DNA of 64,000 nucleotides from Streptomyces prunicolor NBRC 13075 (GCF_000367365.1 NZ_BARF01000085.1:62001-126000); one strand, 5' to 3'; shown: positions 17,893 through 28,601, numbered from the stretch's first letter. Program-made: numbers and translations. Notes: generated from the sequence alone by a model not told the origin.

Positions 17893-18726
17893 TCACGGCA
17901 GTACCCCCGCCCGCCGCGCCGCCACCACGGCCTCCCCGCGGGTGTGCGCCCCGAGCTTCCGCATCGCCGAGCGCAGATACCCCTTGACCGTCTCCGCCCG
18001 CAGCCCGAGCCGCTCCGCCGCCACCGCGTTCGTCGCCCCCGCCGCCACACACGCCAGCACGTCCAGCTCCCGGGGCGCCAGCTCCACCTCCCCGGTGGCC
18101 GCCTCCGCCGTCAACAGCCCGCAGGCGTCCAGGAGTTCGGCCCGCAGCGCCGGGTCCGGGATGCGCGGGGCCAGTGCCCGCAGCGCCGCGTGCGCCTCCC
18201 GCACCTGCTCCCACACCGCGCTCGTCGCCGGGTCGGGGGCCGGCGCCGGACGCGCCGCGCTCAGCAGCTCCCGCACCTCCTCCCGTACCACCAGCGCCTG
18301 TTCCACGTCCCGGGCGGCCGCCATCGCCGCGCTCAGCATCCGGTCGCCCAACGGCTGGGCGGTGCGCAGCGCGCCGTAGAGGACACCGCGCACCCGGCGG
18401 CGTACGACGACCGGGACCGCGAGGATCGCGCGCAGGCCCTCGGCGGCCACCGGGGCGTCGTACTCGTGGCTGATCTGACGGGACGCGGAGTAGTCCAGGA
18501 CGGCGCACGGGCGGGCGAGGGCGACCGCCTTGCCGCCGAGACCGTTGCCCGAGGACACCGCGAGGGCGCGCAGCGACGGGGTCAACGTGCCGCTCAGTTC
18601 GCTGATGCGCATCTGCTGGCGGCCGGTCTCCACCAGGCCGCCGAAGGCGACCGGCAGCCCCGTGCCGCGTCGCAGCCGTACCAGCGCCGCCTGAATCTCC
18701 ACCATCCCTGCCGCGTCCGTAGCCAC
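17893..18726 (-). CDS. GAF-domain LuxR-type regulator
   Basis: The regulator has 277 aa. Residues 15-150 look like a GAF sensor domain (GLGGKAVALARPCAVLDY, LRAILAVPVVVRRRVRGVLYG). The C-terminal 65 residues form a LuxR helix-turn-helix (ELDVLACVAAGATNAVAAER, LGLRAETVKGYLRSAMRKLG). It diverges from the acyl-CoA synthetase pair over about 120 bp, so it likely controls that operon, perhaps sensing an acyl or aromatic acid. That role is inferred from position. Confidence 0.88.
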   Translation of the reverse strand: MATDAAGMVEIQAALVRLRRGTGLPVAFGGLVETGRQQMRISELSGTLTPSLRALAVSSGNGLGGKAVALARPCAVLDYSASRQISHEYDAPVAAEGLRAILAVPVVVRRRVRGVLYGALRTAQPLGDRMLSAAMAAARDVEQALVVREEVRELLSAARPAPAPDPATSAVWEQVREAHAALRALAPRIPDPALRAELLDACGLLTAEAATGEVELAPRELDVLACVAAGATNAVAAERLGLRAETVKGYLRSAMRKLGAHTRGEAVVAARRAGVLP

Positions 18727-18850
18727 CCGCTTGCCCCTTCATTGCGGCCGCCCTGCTGCACACACCCCCGTACGGGGGTAGTGAGACCTGCATCACCGAT
18801 TACACGATGTCAGAGAGCCGCCCGGAATGGTCCGGTACCTAGGAGGACAG

Positions 18851-20521
18851 ATGACGACGGCGAGTGAGTCGTTCCGTAGTGCGCGGGACTTTCTGCTGGC
18901 GCACCGTACGGACTATGCCACGGCCTACGACGGTTTCTCCTGGCCCAGGCCCGAGCACTTCAACTGGGCGCTCGACTGGTTCGACGTCATCGCGGCCGGC
19001 AACGACCGCACCGCCCTGCGCATCGTCGAGGAGGACGGCACCGAGGCCGCCCTGTCCTTCGCCGAGATGTCCGAGCGCTCCAACCGCGTCGCCAACTGGC
19101 TGCACGTCCAGGGCGTCGGCCCCGAGGACCGGATCCTCGTCATGCTCGGCAACCAGACCGAGCTGTGGGAGACGGCCCTCGCGGCGATGAAACTGCGCGC
19201 CGTCGTCATCCCCGCCACCCCGCTGCTCGGCCCCGCCGACCTGCGGGACCGTGTCGCCCGCGGCCGGGTCCGGCAGGTGATCGTGCGCTCCGAGGACGTC
19301 GACAAGTTCGACGAGGTGCCCGGGGACTACACGCGGATCACGGTCGGCGGCGCGGTCGAGGGCTGGCGGACGTACGAGGACGCGTACGCCGCGTCGGCCG
19401 AGTTCACGGCCGAGGCCCCGACCCTGGCCGACGATCCGCTGATGCTCTACTTCACCTCGGGCACGACCGCCCACCCCAAGCTGGTCGAGCACACCCACAC
19501 GTCGTACCCGATCGGCCACCTCGCCACCATGTACTGGATCGGTCTGCGCCCCGGCGACGTGCACCTCAACATCTCCTCGCCCGGCTGGGCCAAGCACGCC
19601 TGGTCCAACCTGTTCGCGCCCTGGAACGCGGAGGCGACCGTCTTCATCCACAACTACACGCGCTTCGACGCGGCCCGGCTGATGGCCGAGATGGACCGCG
19701 CGGGCGTCACCACCTTCTGCGCCCCGCCGACCGTGTGGCGCATGCTCATCCAGGCCGACCTGAGCCAGCTGCGCACCCCGCCCCGCGAGGCCCTGGCGGC
19801 GGGGGAGCCCTTGAATCCCGAGGTCATCGAGCAGGTGCGGCGGGCGTGGGGCGTCACGATCCGGGACGGCTTCGGCCAGACGGAGACCGCCGTGCAGGTG
19901 TCGAACAGTCCTGGCCAGCCGTTGAAGACGGGTTCGATGGGGCGGCCGAGTCCGGGTTACCGGGTCGAGTTGCTCGACCCGGTATCGGGTGCGCCCGGTG
20001 CGGCCGAGGGCGAGATCGCGCTCGACCTGTCCGATCCGCCGGTGGGTCTGATGACCGGTTACCACGGGGACCCGGACCGTACGGCGGAGGCCATGGCCGG
20101 CGGCTACTACCGCACCGGCGACATCGGCGCCCGGGACGCGGACGGCTACATCACCTACGTCGGCCGGTCCGACGACGTCTTCAAGGCCTCCGACTACAAG
20201 ATCTCCCCGTTCGAGCTGGAGAGCGCCCTGCTGGAGCACGAGGCGGTGGCCGAGGCCGCCGTGGTACCCGCGCCGGACGAGCTGCGGCTCGCCGTGCCGA
20301 AGGCGTACGTCGTGCTCGCGGCGGGCTGGGAGCCCGGACCCGACACCGCGAAGGTGCTGTTCGAGCACTCGCGGGACGTCCTCGCCCCGTACAAGCGGAT
20401 CCGCCGCCTGGAGTTCGCGGACCTGCCCAAGACCGTCTCCGGCAAGATCCGCCGGATCGAACTGCGGGAGGCGACGGCCGCGGGGTCGGTTGCCGAGTAC
20501 CGCGAGGAGGACTTCCGATGA
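18851..20521 (+). CDS. acyl-CoA synthetase, medium-chain (ACSM-like)
   Basis: The enzyme has 556 aa from ATG 18851, preceded by AGGAGGACAG. It should form acyl-CoA from a carboxylic acid, ATP and CoA through an acyl-adenylate. The AMP-binding motif is LYFTSGTTAHPK; the usual Gly after TT is replaced by Ala-His. Further motifs are RTGDIGARDADGYI, the hinge VGRSDDVFKASDYKISPFE and the C-terminal catalytic Lys in LPKTVSGKIRRIEL. The order resembles medium-chain acyl-CoA synthetases. Its stop overlaps the next synthetase by ATGA. Confidence 0.9.
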   Translation: MTTASESFRSARDFLLAHRTDYATAYDGFSWPRPEHFNWALDWFDVIAAGNDRTALRIVEEDGTEAALSFAEMSERSNRVANWLHVQGVGPEDRILVMLGNQTELWETALAAMKLRAVVIPATPLLGPADLRDRVARGRVRQVIVRSEDVDKFDEVPGDYTRITVGGAVEGWRTYEDAYAASAEFTAEAPTLADDPLMLYFTSGTTAHPKLVEHTHTSYPIGHLATMYWIGLRPGDVHLNISSPGWAKHAWSNLFAPWNAEATVFIHNYTRFDAARLMAEMDRAGVTTFCAPPTVWRMLIQADLSQLRTPPREALAAGEPLNPEVIEQVRRAWGVTIRDGFGQTETAVQVSNSPGQPLKTGSMGRPSPGYRVELLDPVSGAPGAAEGEIALDLSDPPVGLMTGYHGDPDRTAEAMAGGYYRTGDIGARDADGYITYVGRSDDVFKASDYKISPFELESALLEHEAVAEAAVVPAPDELRLAVPKAYVVLAAGWEPGPDTAKVLFEHSRDVLAPYKRIRRLEFADLPKTVSGKIRRIELREATAAGSVAEYREEDFR

Positions 20522-22131
20522 CCTTGCCGACCAAGTCGCCGGTGAACTCGTACAGCCATGGGACCGGCGGGACTTCACTCCTCGGTGACACCATCGGCTC
20601 CGACCTCGACCGGGCGGTGGCCGCGTGGCCCGACCGTGAGGCGCTCGTCGACGTGCCGTCCGGGCGGCGCTGGACGTACGCCGAATTCGCCGCCGACATC
20701 GAGGAGTTGGCGCAGGCGCTGCTCGCGAGCGGGGTGGTGAAGGGCGACCGGGTGGGGATCTGGGCGATCAACTGCCCGGAGTGGGTGCTGGTTCAGTACG
20801 CCACCGCGCGGATCGGCGCGGTCATGGTGAACATCAACCCGGCGTACCGCACCCACGAGGTGGAGTTCGTCCTCAACCAGGCGGGGATCTCGGTCCTGTT
20901 CGCCTCGGTCAGCCACAAGGCGAGTGACTACCGGGCGATGGTCGACCAAGTGCGGGGCGGGTGCCCGGAGTTGCGTGAGGTCGTGTACATCGGCGACCCG
21001 AGCTGGGGGGAGTTGCTCGGCCGCGGTACGGGTGACGCGCCGTACGCCGAGCTGTCCTGCGACGACGCGATCAACATCCAGTACACGTCCGGCACGACGG
21101 GCTTTCCCAAGGGCGCCACGCTCTCCCACCACAACATCCTCAACAACGGTTATTTCGTGGGGGAGTTGATCGCCTACACCGAGCAGGACCGGGTCTGCAT
21201 CCCGGTGCCCTTCTACCACTGCTTCGGCATGGTGATGGGCAACCTGGCGGCGACCTCGCACGGCGCGTGCATGGTGATCCCGGCGGCGTCCTTCGACCCG
21301 GCGGCGACGCTGAAGGCGGTCGAGCAGGAGCGCTGCACGTCGCTCTACGGCGTACCGACCATGTTCATCGGGGAGTTGAACCTCGCCGACTTCGCGTCCT
21401 ACGACCTCTCCTCGCTCCGCACCGGCATCATGGCGGGCTCGCCCTGCCCGGTCGAGGTGATGAAACGGGTGGTATCCGAGATGCACATGGCGGAGGTGTC
21501 CATCTGTTACGGCATGACGGAGACGTCCCCGGTGTCCTTGCAGACGCGGGTGGACGACGACCTGGAGCACCGCACCGGCACGGTCGGCCGCGTCCTCCCG
21601 CACCTGGAGGTCAAGGTCGTCGACCCGGCGACGGGTGTCACCCAACCCCGGGGCACGGCAGGGGAGTTGTGCACCCGCGGCTACAGCGTGATGCTCGGCT
21701 ACTGGAACGAGCCCGAGAAGACCGCCGAGGCGATCGACGCGGGGCGCTGGATGCACACGGGTGACCTGGCGATGATGCGTGAGGACGGTTACGTCGAGAT
21801 CGTCGGCCGCATCAAGGACATGATCATCCGGGGCGGCGAGAACATCTACCCGCGCGAGATCGAGGAGTTCCTCTACACCCACCCGAAGATCGCGGACGTC
21901 CAGGTGGTGGGGGTGCCGCATGAGCGCCACGGCGAGGAGGTGCTGGCCTGTGTCATCCCGCGCGACCCGGGGGATCCGTTGACGCTGGAGGAGCTGCGGG
22001 GGTTCTGCGAGGGCAGGTTGGCGCACTACAAGATTCCGAGTCTGCTTCAGATCATGGATGCCTTTCCCATGACGGTGTCGGGGAAGGTGCGGAAGATCGA
22101 GCTGCGGGAACGCGCTGTTCGGGGGCGGTGA
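20518..22131 (+). CDS. fatty-acyl-CoA synthetase (FadD-like)
   Basis: The enzyme has 537 aa and is translationally coupled to the first synthetase. Motifs are QYTSGTTGFPKGATLSHHN (P-loop), YGMTETSPV, WMHTGDLAMM, GRIKDMIIRGGENIYPREIE and FPMTVSGKVRKIEL with the catalytic Lys. It is most like the short/medium-chain FadD enzymes used in fatty-acid or branched-acid breakdown. The two tandem synthetases may handle different chain lengths of the same feedstock. Confidence 0.92.
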   Translation: MTLPTKSPVNSYSHGTGGTSLLGDTIGSDLDRAVAAWPDREALVDVPSGRRWTYAEFAADIEELAQALLASGVVKGDRVGIWAINCPEWVLVQYATARIGAVMVNINPAYRTHEVEFVLNQAGISVLFASVSHKASDYRAMVDQVRGGCPELREVVYIGDPSWGELLGRGTGDAPYAELSCDDAINIQYTSGTTGFPKGATLSHHNILNNGYFVGELIAYTEQDRVCIPVPFYHCFGMVMGNLAATSHGACMVIPAASFDPAATLKAVEQERCTSLYGVPTMFIGELNLADFASYDLSSLRTGIMAGSPCPVEVMKRVVSEMHMAEVSICYGMTETSPVSLQTRVDDDLEHRTGTVGRVLPHLEVKVVDPATGVTQPRGTAGELCTRGYSVMLGYWNEPEKTAEAIDAGRWMHTGDLAMMREDGYVEIVGRIKDMIIRGGENIYPREIEEFLYTHPKIADVQVVGVPHERHGEEVLACVIPRDPGDPLTLEELRGFCEGRLAHYKIPSLLQIMDAFPMTVSGKVRKIELRERAVRGR

Positions 22132-22179
22132 GGTGGGGGTGGTGGTGGCGGTGGCTGTCGTTGGGGGTTGTCGGGAGAG

Positions 22180-22218
22180 GTGATCGGCGGGGGTGATCGG
22201 CGGGGGTGATCGGTGGGG
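22180..22218. repeat. three tandem 13-base repeats
   Basis: The unit GTGATCGGCGGGG occurs twice exactly and once with one change (GTGATCGGTGGGG). Confidence 0.9.
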
Positions 22219-22231
22219 GTTGGTGCGGTTC

Positions 22232-22255
22232 GGGGCGTCGGGGCGTCGGGGCGTC
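22232..22255. repeat. three tandem 8-base repeats
   Basis: GGGGCGTC is repeated three times without change, just after the 13-base block. Confidence 0.9.
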
Positions 22256-22585
22256 GGGGTGCTCGGGAGCGAGGGCGCGGAGTCGGCTGGATGCCCTGCG
22301 ACGGCTCCCCGTTACGCCGTTCCGGCGGCGCAGCCGCTTGGTGTCGTGACGCCGGCAGCGACGACCGCGAGATCCCCAGTTCCGTCTGCTGCTCGCCGAT
22401 CCGGCAGGAGGTGTGCGGGACCGGTCGGGGACGCGCGCCTTCTACGACCGCTGCGCTGCTGACGGCGGTCATGGCCGACGTGAGGTTGCGAGCCTGGGCC
22501 TCGGACCGGCCTCGGACCGCCTGCGGACCCCGGCCCGCCCACTGTCTGCCGCCACGAACCCAATGCGATCGCGCCGACCGCCCGA

Positions 22586-23305
22586 CTAACCCCCCGTCGC
22601 GTCGAGTTGATCCGCCAGCTCGTTCATCGGCTGGGGCGTGCCCGTGAGGTCGAGGACGAACAGGGGGACGCGGAGGGCGTCCGCGCGGGCGCGGGCGTCG
22701 TCGGCGTATCCGGCGAGGGAGAAGTAGACGCAGTCGGTGGATTCCGTCATGGCCGTCAGCCACAGGCACTCCACGTCGCGCAGTGAGGCCGGCCGCACGG
22801 TCGGGTCGACCTGCGCCAGGATGCCGCGGGCGGCGAGGCCGATGCCGGACGGAGGCCGCTGGTCGGCGCGGCGGATGTCCCGGTAACCGAGCCAGCGCAG
22901 ATACAGCGCGGCGGCGGTGACCGCGTCGCGCGCGGTGCGGATCGTGACGGGTTGGAACGCCGGGCGGCCCCTGACATCGGTGCCGGTTTTGGCGGCCCCC
23001 GCGGCCGGTGACGCCGGCGGCTCGGTCGGCGCTTCCTCGCCCGCGACCGGAATCCGCAGCAGCGTCCCGCACGGGCAGCCCAGTTCCGGGTACGGCCACT
23101 CGTCGAGCCGGCCGCAGGCCGCACAGCGCACCGCGATCCAGTCCTCGTCCCACACCCGGTGGTTCACGACCGTCGCCACGCCGCGCCGATCCAGCGGCGG
23201 GGCCACAGGGGCTCCGCACACACAGGGATACGACGGTGCGGCGTAGACGTGCTCACGTCGGCAGGCCGGACAGCGCACCGGCACGCTCTCGGACATGCGC
23301 CCCAT
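22586..23305 (-). CDS. zinc-ribbon protein with Mrr-like nuclease fold
   Basis: The protein has 239 aa from ATG 23305, next to TCAGGAGGACG; ATG 23296 is an alternative. Two Cys clusters at the N-terminus (VRCPACRREH with YPCVCGAP, then VRCAACGRLDEW with LGCPCGT) look like zinc ribbons. The C-terminal 110 residues resemble Mrr-type restriction nuclease domains: RGILAQVDP, then VYFSLAGYADDARARAD and PLFVLDLTG. In active members the core reads G-x-D-V...QVK; here it is SGIGLAARGILAQVD, so both the Asp and the Lys appear changed. Function is unknown and it may not cut DNA. Confidence 0.65.
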   Translation of the reverse strand: MGRMSESVPVRCPACRREHVYAAPSYPCVCGAPVAPPLDRRGVATVVNHRVWDEDWIAVRCAACGRLDEWPYPELGCPCGTLLRIPVAGEEAPTEPPASPAAGAAKTGTDVRGRPAFQPVTIRTARDAVTAAALYLRWLGYRDIRRADQRPPSGIGLAARGILAQVDPTVRPASLRDVECLWLTAMTESTDCVYFSLAGYADDARARADALRVPLFVLDLTGTPQPMNELADQLDATGG

Positions 23306-23368
23306 CGTCCTCCTGAAAACCCCTGCTCGTCCCTCTCTTGACGGCCTTGCCCCCTCCACTTACATTAC

Positions 23369-23404
23369 TTCCAGATAGCAGAAGTTAAAGTCCACAATGC
23401 GGAA
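23369..23404. promoter_or_regulatory. paired operator sites upstream of gcl
   Basis: GTCCACAATGCGGAA at 23390-23404 is nearly the inverse of the hyi site TTCCGTATTGTGGAA. A weaker copy, TTCCAGATAGCAGAA, lies at 23369-23383, exactly 21 bases away. The pair sits 75-110 bases before the gcl start. Shape and context suggest an IclR-type regulator such as AllR, which controls glyoxylate/allantoin genes in other bacteria. Confidence 0.6.
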
Positions 23405-23477
23405 GTTAAGTAATCGAGGAGTTTCACCGCGGGGCGCGACGGTGATGCGAATCCGACAGCCGAAGCAGGAGTACTCC

Positions 23478-25262
<1,785 letters not shown>

Positions 25263-25275
25263 GACGCAGCAATCG

Positions 25276-25321
25276 AAATAGGGGTGGCCCATCCAGGGAG
25301 GATGGGCCACCCCTATTTTTT
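25276..25321 (+). terminator. rho-independent terminator after gcl
   Basis: A perfect 19-bp stem (AAATAGGGGTGGCCCATCC and its complement) with a five-base loop is followed by a T-tract. Confidence 0.95.
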
Positions 25322-25390
25322 GTAGGCGCGAAGCGCCACAAAAAAGGGGCGCGGGGAACTGCGCGACCAGCCCCACGCAACCCGCACTCC
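25321..25390. repeat. Streptomyces dispersed intergenic element
   Basis: The segment GGGGCGCGGGGAACTGCGCG followed by ACCAGCCCC is a sequence I recall from very many Streptomyces intergenic regions. It also contains the small hairpin GGCGCGAAGCGCC. It lies directly after the gcl terminator. Confidence 0.6.
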
Positions 25391-25437
25391 GCAACCAACA
25401 GAGCCCGGCAGGACCAACCCGGCCCCAAACCCGAGGT

Positions 25438-25674
25438 TCACTGACCATGGTGCTCAGACAACCCGGGCCAATCCTCCGGCCCACCCCCCTCCCACTCGAT
25501 CAGATCACTCTCCTCGACCTCGATCCGATCCAGATCGGCCAGCCGCAGAATCTCGACGACATCATCGAGGTGCGAGGCGATACCAAGGGTCTCCGCGCCA
25601 CTGGTCACCCGGCGGGAGCCGTCCAGCGCCGGCGGGTGCACCACGACGCGCGGGAATTCCGGTGGATGTGCCAT
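25438..25674 (-). CDS. small acidic hypothetical protein
   Basis: From ATG 25674 the protein has 78 aa; the frame is open upstream to 25761. It starts MAHPPEFPRVVVHPPALDG and continues VTSGAETLGIASHLDDVVEI, then a very acidic tail (VEESDLIEWEGGGPEDWPG). I recognise no family. It lies between gcl and the catalase gene, where related genomes also carry a small gene. GGAGGC directly before the ATG is a closely spaced ribosome site. Confidence 0.55.
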   Translation of the reverse strand: MAHPPEFPRVVVHPPALDGSRRVTSGAETLGIASHLDDVVEILRLADLDRIEVEESDLIEWEGGGPEDWPGLSEHHGQ

Positions 25675-26088
25675 GCCTCCAGGCTGCTGCGCGCACAGCG
25701 GTTCCGCACCCGGAAACACCGAAGAGCGCCGGATACGGAACCATCCGTACCCGGCGCTCATCGTGGTGGCCGTCCGACAGCGCGAGGCTGGGCGCGACAG
25801 GACGTTCGCGCCGCCGGACGGAGTCTGTGGCCTCGACGGTGAGGCCTTCAGGGAGCTCCTCAGGGAGCCCCTCTATAGAGGCGTTCGGCTGGGACCGCGG
25901 CGGTCGCGACGGGACCGGGGTCTCCTTCCCTCAGGTCGAGAAGGAGGCCTCGGAACCTTCACCACCGCACTGGCTCGCACACCGCCGCGGTCCTGGCCCC
26001 GCCCGCGCGGTGCCGCCGACCACCCCTCATCCGGGTCGTCCGGCACACACGGGCCGTCTGTGGAACCTTCCGGTTCTTCGGCCCCGGC
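25675..26088. other. intergenic stretch, no gene recognised
   Basis: Open frames cross this 414-base stretch, but none shows a family-like sequence or a convincing start. Short imperfect repeats of AGGGAGC occur near 25855-25875. Confidence 0.5.
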
Positions 26089-27552
26089 TCAGTCCTCGTG
26101 CAGGGCGTGGACCGCCTCCTCCACGCGTCGGCCGTACTCGGGGTCGGCGGCGTGGAAGTGGGCGAGGTTCTTCTCGATCACGTCGTCGCGGGAGACCTGC
26201 GCGAGGCCGCCGGCGATGTTCGCGACGAGACGGGACCGCTCCTCGGACGACATCAGGCGGTACAACTCGCCCGCCTGGAAGAAGTCGTCGTCCTTCGTGT
26301 GTTGCGGAGCCTCGTGCGTGCCCGTGTAGCCGGTGACCGCCAGCGGGGCCGACAGGGCGCGGCCGGTCTCGGTCGGGCCGTCGTAGGAGTTCGGCTCGTA
26401 GTTCTTCGCCGCGCGGCCTTGGGAGGTGGCGTTGGACGCCATGAAGCCGTCGCGGCCGTAGTTCTGCGCGGTCGTCGCCTTCGGGGCGTTCACCGCGAGC
26501 AGGGTGTGGTTGACGCCCAGGCGGTAGCGGTGCGCGTCCGCGTAGGCGAACAGGCGGCCCTGGAGCATCTTGTCGGGCGAAGGGCCGATGCCCGGCACGA
26601 AGTTGTTCGGGGAGAACGCGGCCTGCTCGACCTCGGCGAACACGTTGTCCGGGTTGCGGTCCAGCACCAGGCGGCCCACGCGCCGGAGCGGGTAGTCGCG
26701 GTGCGGCCACACCTTGGTGACATCGAACGGGTTGAAGCGGTACTCCGCCGCGTCGGCCGCCGGCATGACCTGGACGTGCAGTGTCCAGGACGGGTTCACG
26801 CCCCGCTCGATGGCCTGAAGCAGGTCCGTCTGATGGGAGTTGGGGTTCCTGCCCGCGAGCTCCGCGGCCTGCTCACTGCTCAGGCTGCGCACGCCCTGGT
26901 TGGTCTTGAAGTGGTACTTGACGAAGAAGGCCTCGCCCTCCGCGTTCGTCCACTGGTAGGTGTGCGAGCCGTAGCCGTTCATGTGGCGGTACGACGCCGG
27001 GATGCCGCGGTCGCCCATCAGCCAGGTCACCTGGTGCGTGGCCTCGGGGCTGTGCGCCCAGAAGTCCCATACGTTGTCCGGCTCTTGGCGGCCCGTGAAG
27101 GGGTCGCGCTTCTGCGAGTGGATGAAGTCTGGGAACTTGATGGGGTCCTTGATGAAGAACACCGGGGTGTTGTTCCCGACCAGGTCGTAATTGCCCTGCT
27201 CCGTATAGAACTTGACCGCGAAGCCGCGCGGGTCGCGCACCGCGTCCGCGCCGCCGAGCGAGTCGGCGACCGTGGAGAAGCGCAGGAACACCTCGGTGCG
27301 CTTGCCGACCGTGCTGAGGAAGCCGGCGTGGGTGAAGTCGGTTACGTCGTCGGTGACTTCGAAGTAGCCGTACGCGCCGGAGCCCCGGGCATGCACCACT
27401 CGCTCCGGTATGCGCTCGCGGTTGAACCGGGCGAGCTTCTCCAACAGATGCTGGTCCTGGAGGAGGAGCGGGCCGCCGATGCCGGCGGAGGCGGAGTTCT
27501 GGTTGTCGGCGACCGGGGCGCCGGACTCGGTCGTGAGCACGCGCTTCGACAT
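26089..27552 (-). CDS. heme catalase, small-subunit type
   Basis: The enzyme has 487 aa from ATG 27552 and breaks down hydrogen peroxide. Active-site His is in ERVVHARGSGAYGYF, Asn in DLVGNNTPVFFIKDP, and the heme-ligand Tyr in RLFAYADAHRYRLG. Length fits the 55-kDa clade. It is downstream of hyi and glxR on the same strand, after a 134-base gap with 9-base repeats. Uricase in the same region makes peroxide, so this catalase probably serves purine breakdown. That link is inferred from position. Confidence 0.95.
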   Translation of the reverse strand: MSKRVLTTESGAPVADNQNSASAGIGGPLLLQDQHLLEKLARFNRERIPERVVHARGSGAYGYFEVTDDVTDFTHAGFLSTVGKRTEVFLRFSTVADSLGGADAVRDPRGFAVKFYTEQGNYDLVGNNTPVFFIKDPIKFPDFIHSQKRDPFTGRQEPDNVWDFWAHSPEATHQVTWLMGDRGIPASYRHMNGYGSHTYQWTNAEGEAFFVKYHFKTNQGVRSLSSEQAAELAGRNPNSHQTDLLQAIERGVNPSWTLHVQVMPAADAAEYRFNPFDVTKVWPHRDYPLRRVGRLVLDRNPDNVFAEVEQAAFSPNNFVPGIGPSPDKMLQGRLFAYADAHRYRLGVNHTLLAVNAPKATTAQNYGRDGFMASNATSQGRAAKNYEPNSYDGPTETGRALSAPLAVTGYTGTHEAPQHTKDDDFFQAGELYRLMSSEERSRLVANIAGGLAQVSRDDVIEKNLAHFHAADPEYGRRVEEAVHALHED

Positions 27553-27571
27553 GGAGAGCAATCCTCGATGA

Positions 27572-27598
27572 TTCGTTGAACTCGTTGAGTTCGTTGAA
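27572..27598. repeat. three tandem 9-base repeats upstream of catalase
   Basis: TTCGTTGAA, CTCGTTGAG and TTCGTTGAA follow one another 20-46 bases before the catalase ATG. The last overlaps AGTTC-N3-GAACT, a small palindrome. They may be a regulator-binding array. Confidence 0.7.
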
Positions 27599-27686
27599 CT
27601 GGCGGGTGTGGTTCCGGGCGGCGCCAACGCCTGGGCGCGACAGGACAGTTGTCAGCGACGGCGCCGCCCGGGGTCTGGGGGGAGGG

Positions 27687-28601
27687 CTAGAGCTGCGCGC
27701 CCGACAGGCGTTCCACGGAACGCAGCAGCGCCGAGTGGTCGAGTCCGCCGTCGCCCTGCGCACGCAGGCTCGCGACCAGCTGCGCCACCACCGCACCCAC
27801 GGGCAGCGCGGCGCCGACATTGCGGGCCGCGTCCGTGACGATGCCCATGTCCTTGTGGTGCAGGTCGATCCGGAAGCCCGGCTTGAAGTCGCGGTTGAGG
27901 AAGTTGTCCTTCTTCCGCGTCAGCACGGTGGAGCCCGCGAGCCCGCCGTTGAGGACATCGAGGGCCGCCGCCAGGTCCACGCCCGACTTCTCCAGGAAGA
28001 CCACGGCCTCGGCGCACGCCTGGATGTTCACGGCGACGATCAGCTGGTTGGCGGCCTTCACGGTCTGGCCCGAGCCGTGCGGACCGCACAGCACGATGGT
28101 CCGGCCGAGCGCGTCGAAGATCGGCTCGGCCTCCTCGAAGTCGGACTGTCCGCCGCCGACCATGATGGACAGCACGGCCTCGATCGCACCGGCCTCACCG
28201 CCGGAGACGGGGGCGTCCAGGACGCGAATTCCCTTTTCTACGGCCGCCTTTGCGAGGTCGACCGAGGTCTGCGGGGTGATCGACGACATGTCGATCAGGA
28301 GGGTGCCGGCGCGGGCGTTCTCCAGGATGCCGTCGGGGCCGTAGGCGATGGCCTCGACCTGGGGGGACGCGGGGACCATTGTGATCACCACGTCGGCGTC
28401 CCGTACGGCCTCGGCGATCGAACCGGCCGCGGTGCCGCCGGCGGCGGTCAGGCGGTCCAACTTGTCCTGTTCCAGGGTGAATCCGGTGACGTCGTAACCC
28501 GCCTTGATCAGGTTCTCGGACATGGGGGAGCCCATGATGCCGAGGCCTATCCAGGCAACCGCCGGGCGGGTCGGGTGGGCAGAGTCTGCGTGCTTGCTCA
28601 T
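27687..28601 (-). CDS. glxR: 2-hydroxy-3-oxopropionate (tartronate semialdehyde) reductase
   Basis: The enzyme has 304 aa. It reduces tartronate semialdehyde, the product of Gcl, to D-glycerate with NAD(P)H. The dinucleotide fold is VAWIGLGIMGSPMSENLIKA near the N-terminus. The family signature LDAPVSGGEAGA follows, and GSGQTVKAANQL carries the catalytic Lys. It lies 38 bases after hyi on the same strand. Together with gcl and hyi it forms the glycerate pathway. Confidence 0.95.
   Translation of the reverse strand: MSKHADSAHPTRPAVAWIGLGIMGSPMSENLIKAGYDVTGFTLEQDKLDRLTAAGGTAAGSIAEAVRDADVVITMVPASPQVEAIAYGPDGILENARAGTLLIDMSSITPQTSVDLAKAAVEKGIRVLDAPVSGGEAGAIEAVLSIMVGGGQSDFEEAEPIFDALGRTIVLCGPHGSGQTVKAANQLIVAVNIQACAEAVVFLEKSGVDLAAALDVLNGGLAGSTVLTRKKDNFLNRDFKPGFRIDLHHKDMGIVTDAARNVGAALPVGAVVAQLVASLRAQGDGGLDHSALLRSVERLSGAQL

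Larger units (their letters stand above)
22132..22585. other. repeat-rich intergenic stretch
   Basis: This 454-base gap between convergent genes holds two blocks of short G-rich tandem repeats and no gene I can support. The open frames through it have no family-like sequence. Confidence 0.6.

Noticed and set aside
25762..26088. Plus-strand frames before the catalase end
   Set aside because: No ribosome site, motif or family similarity was seen.
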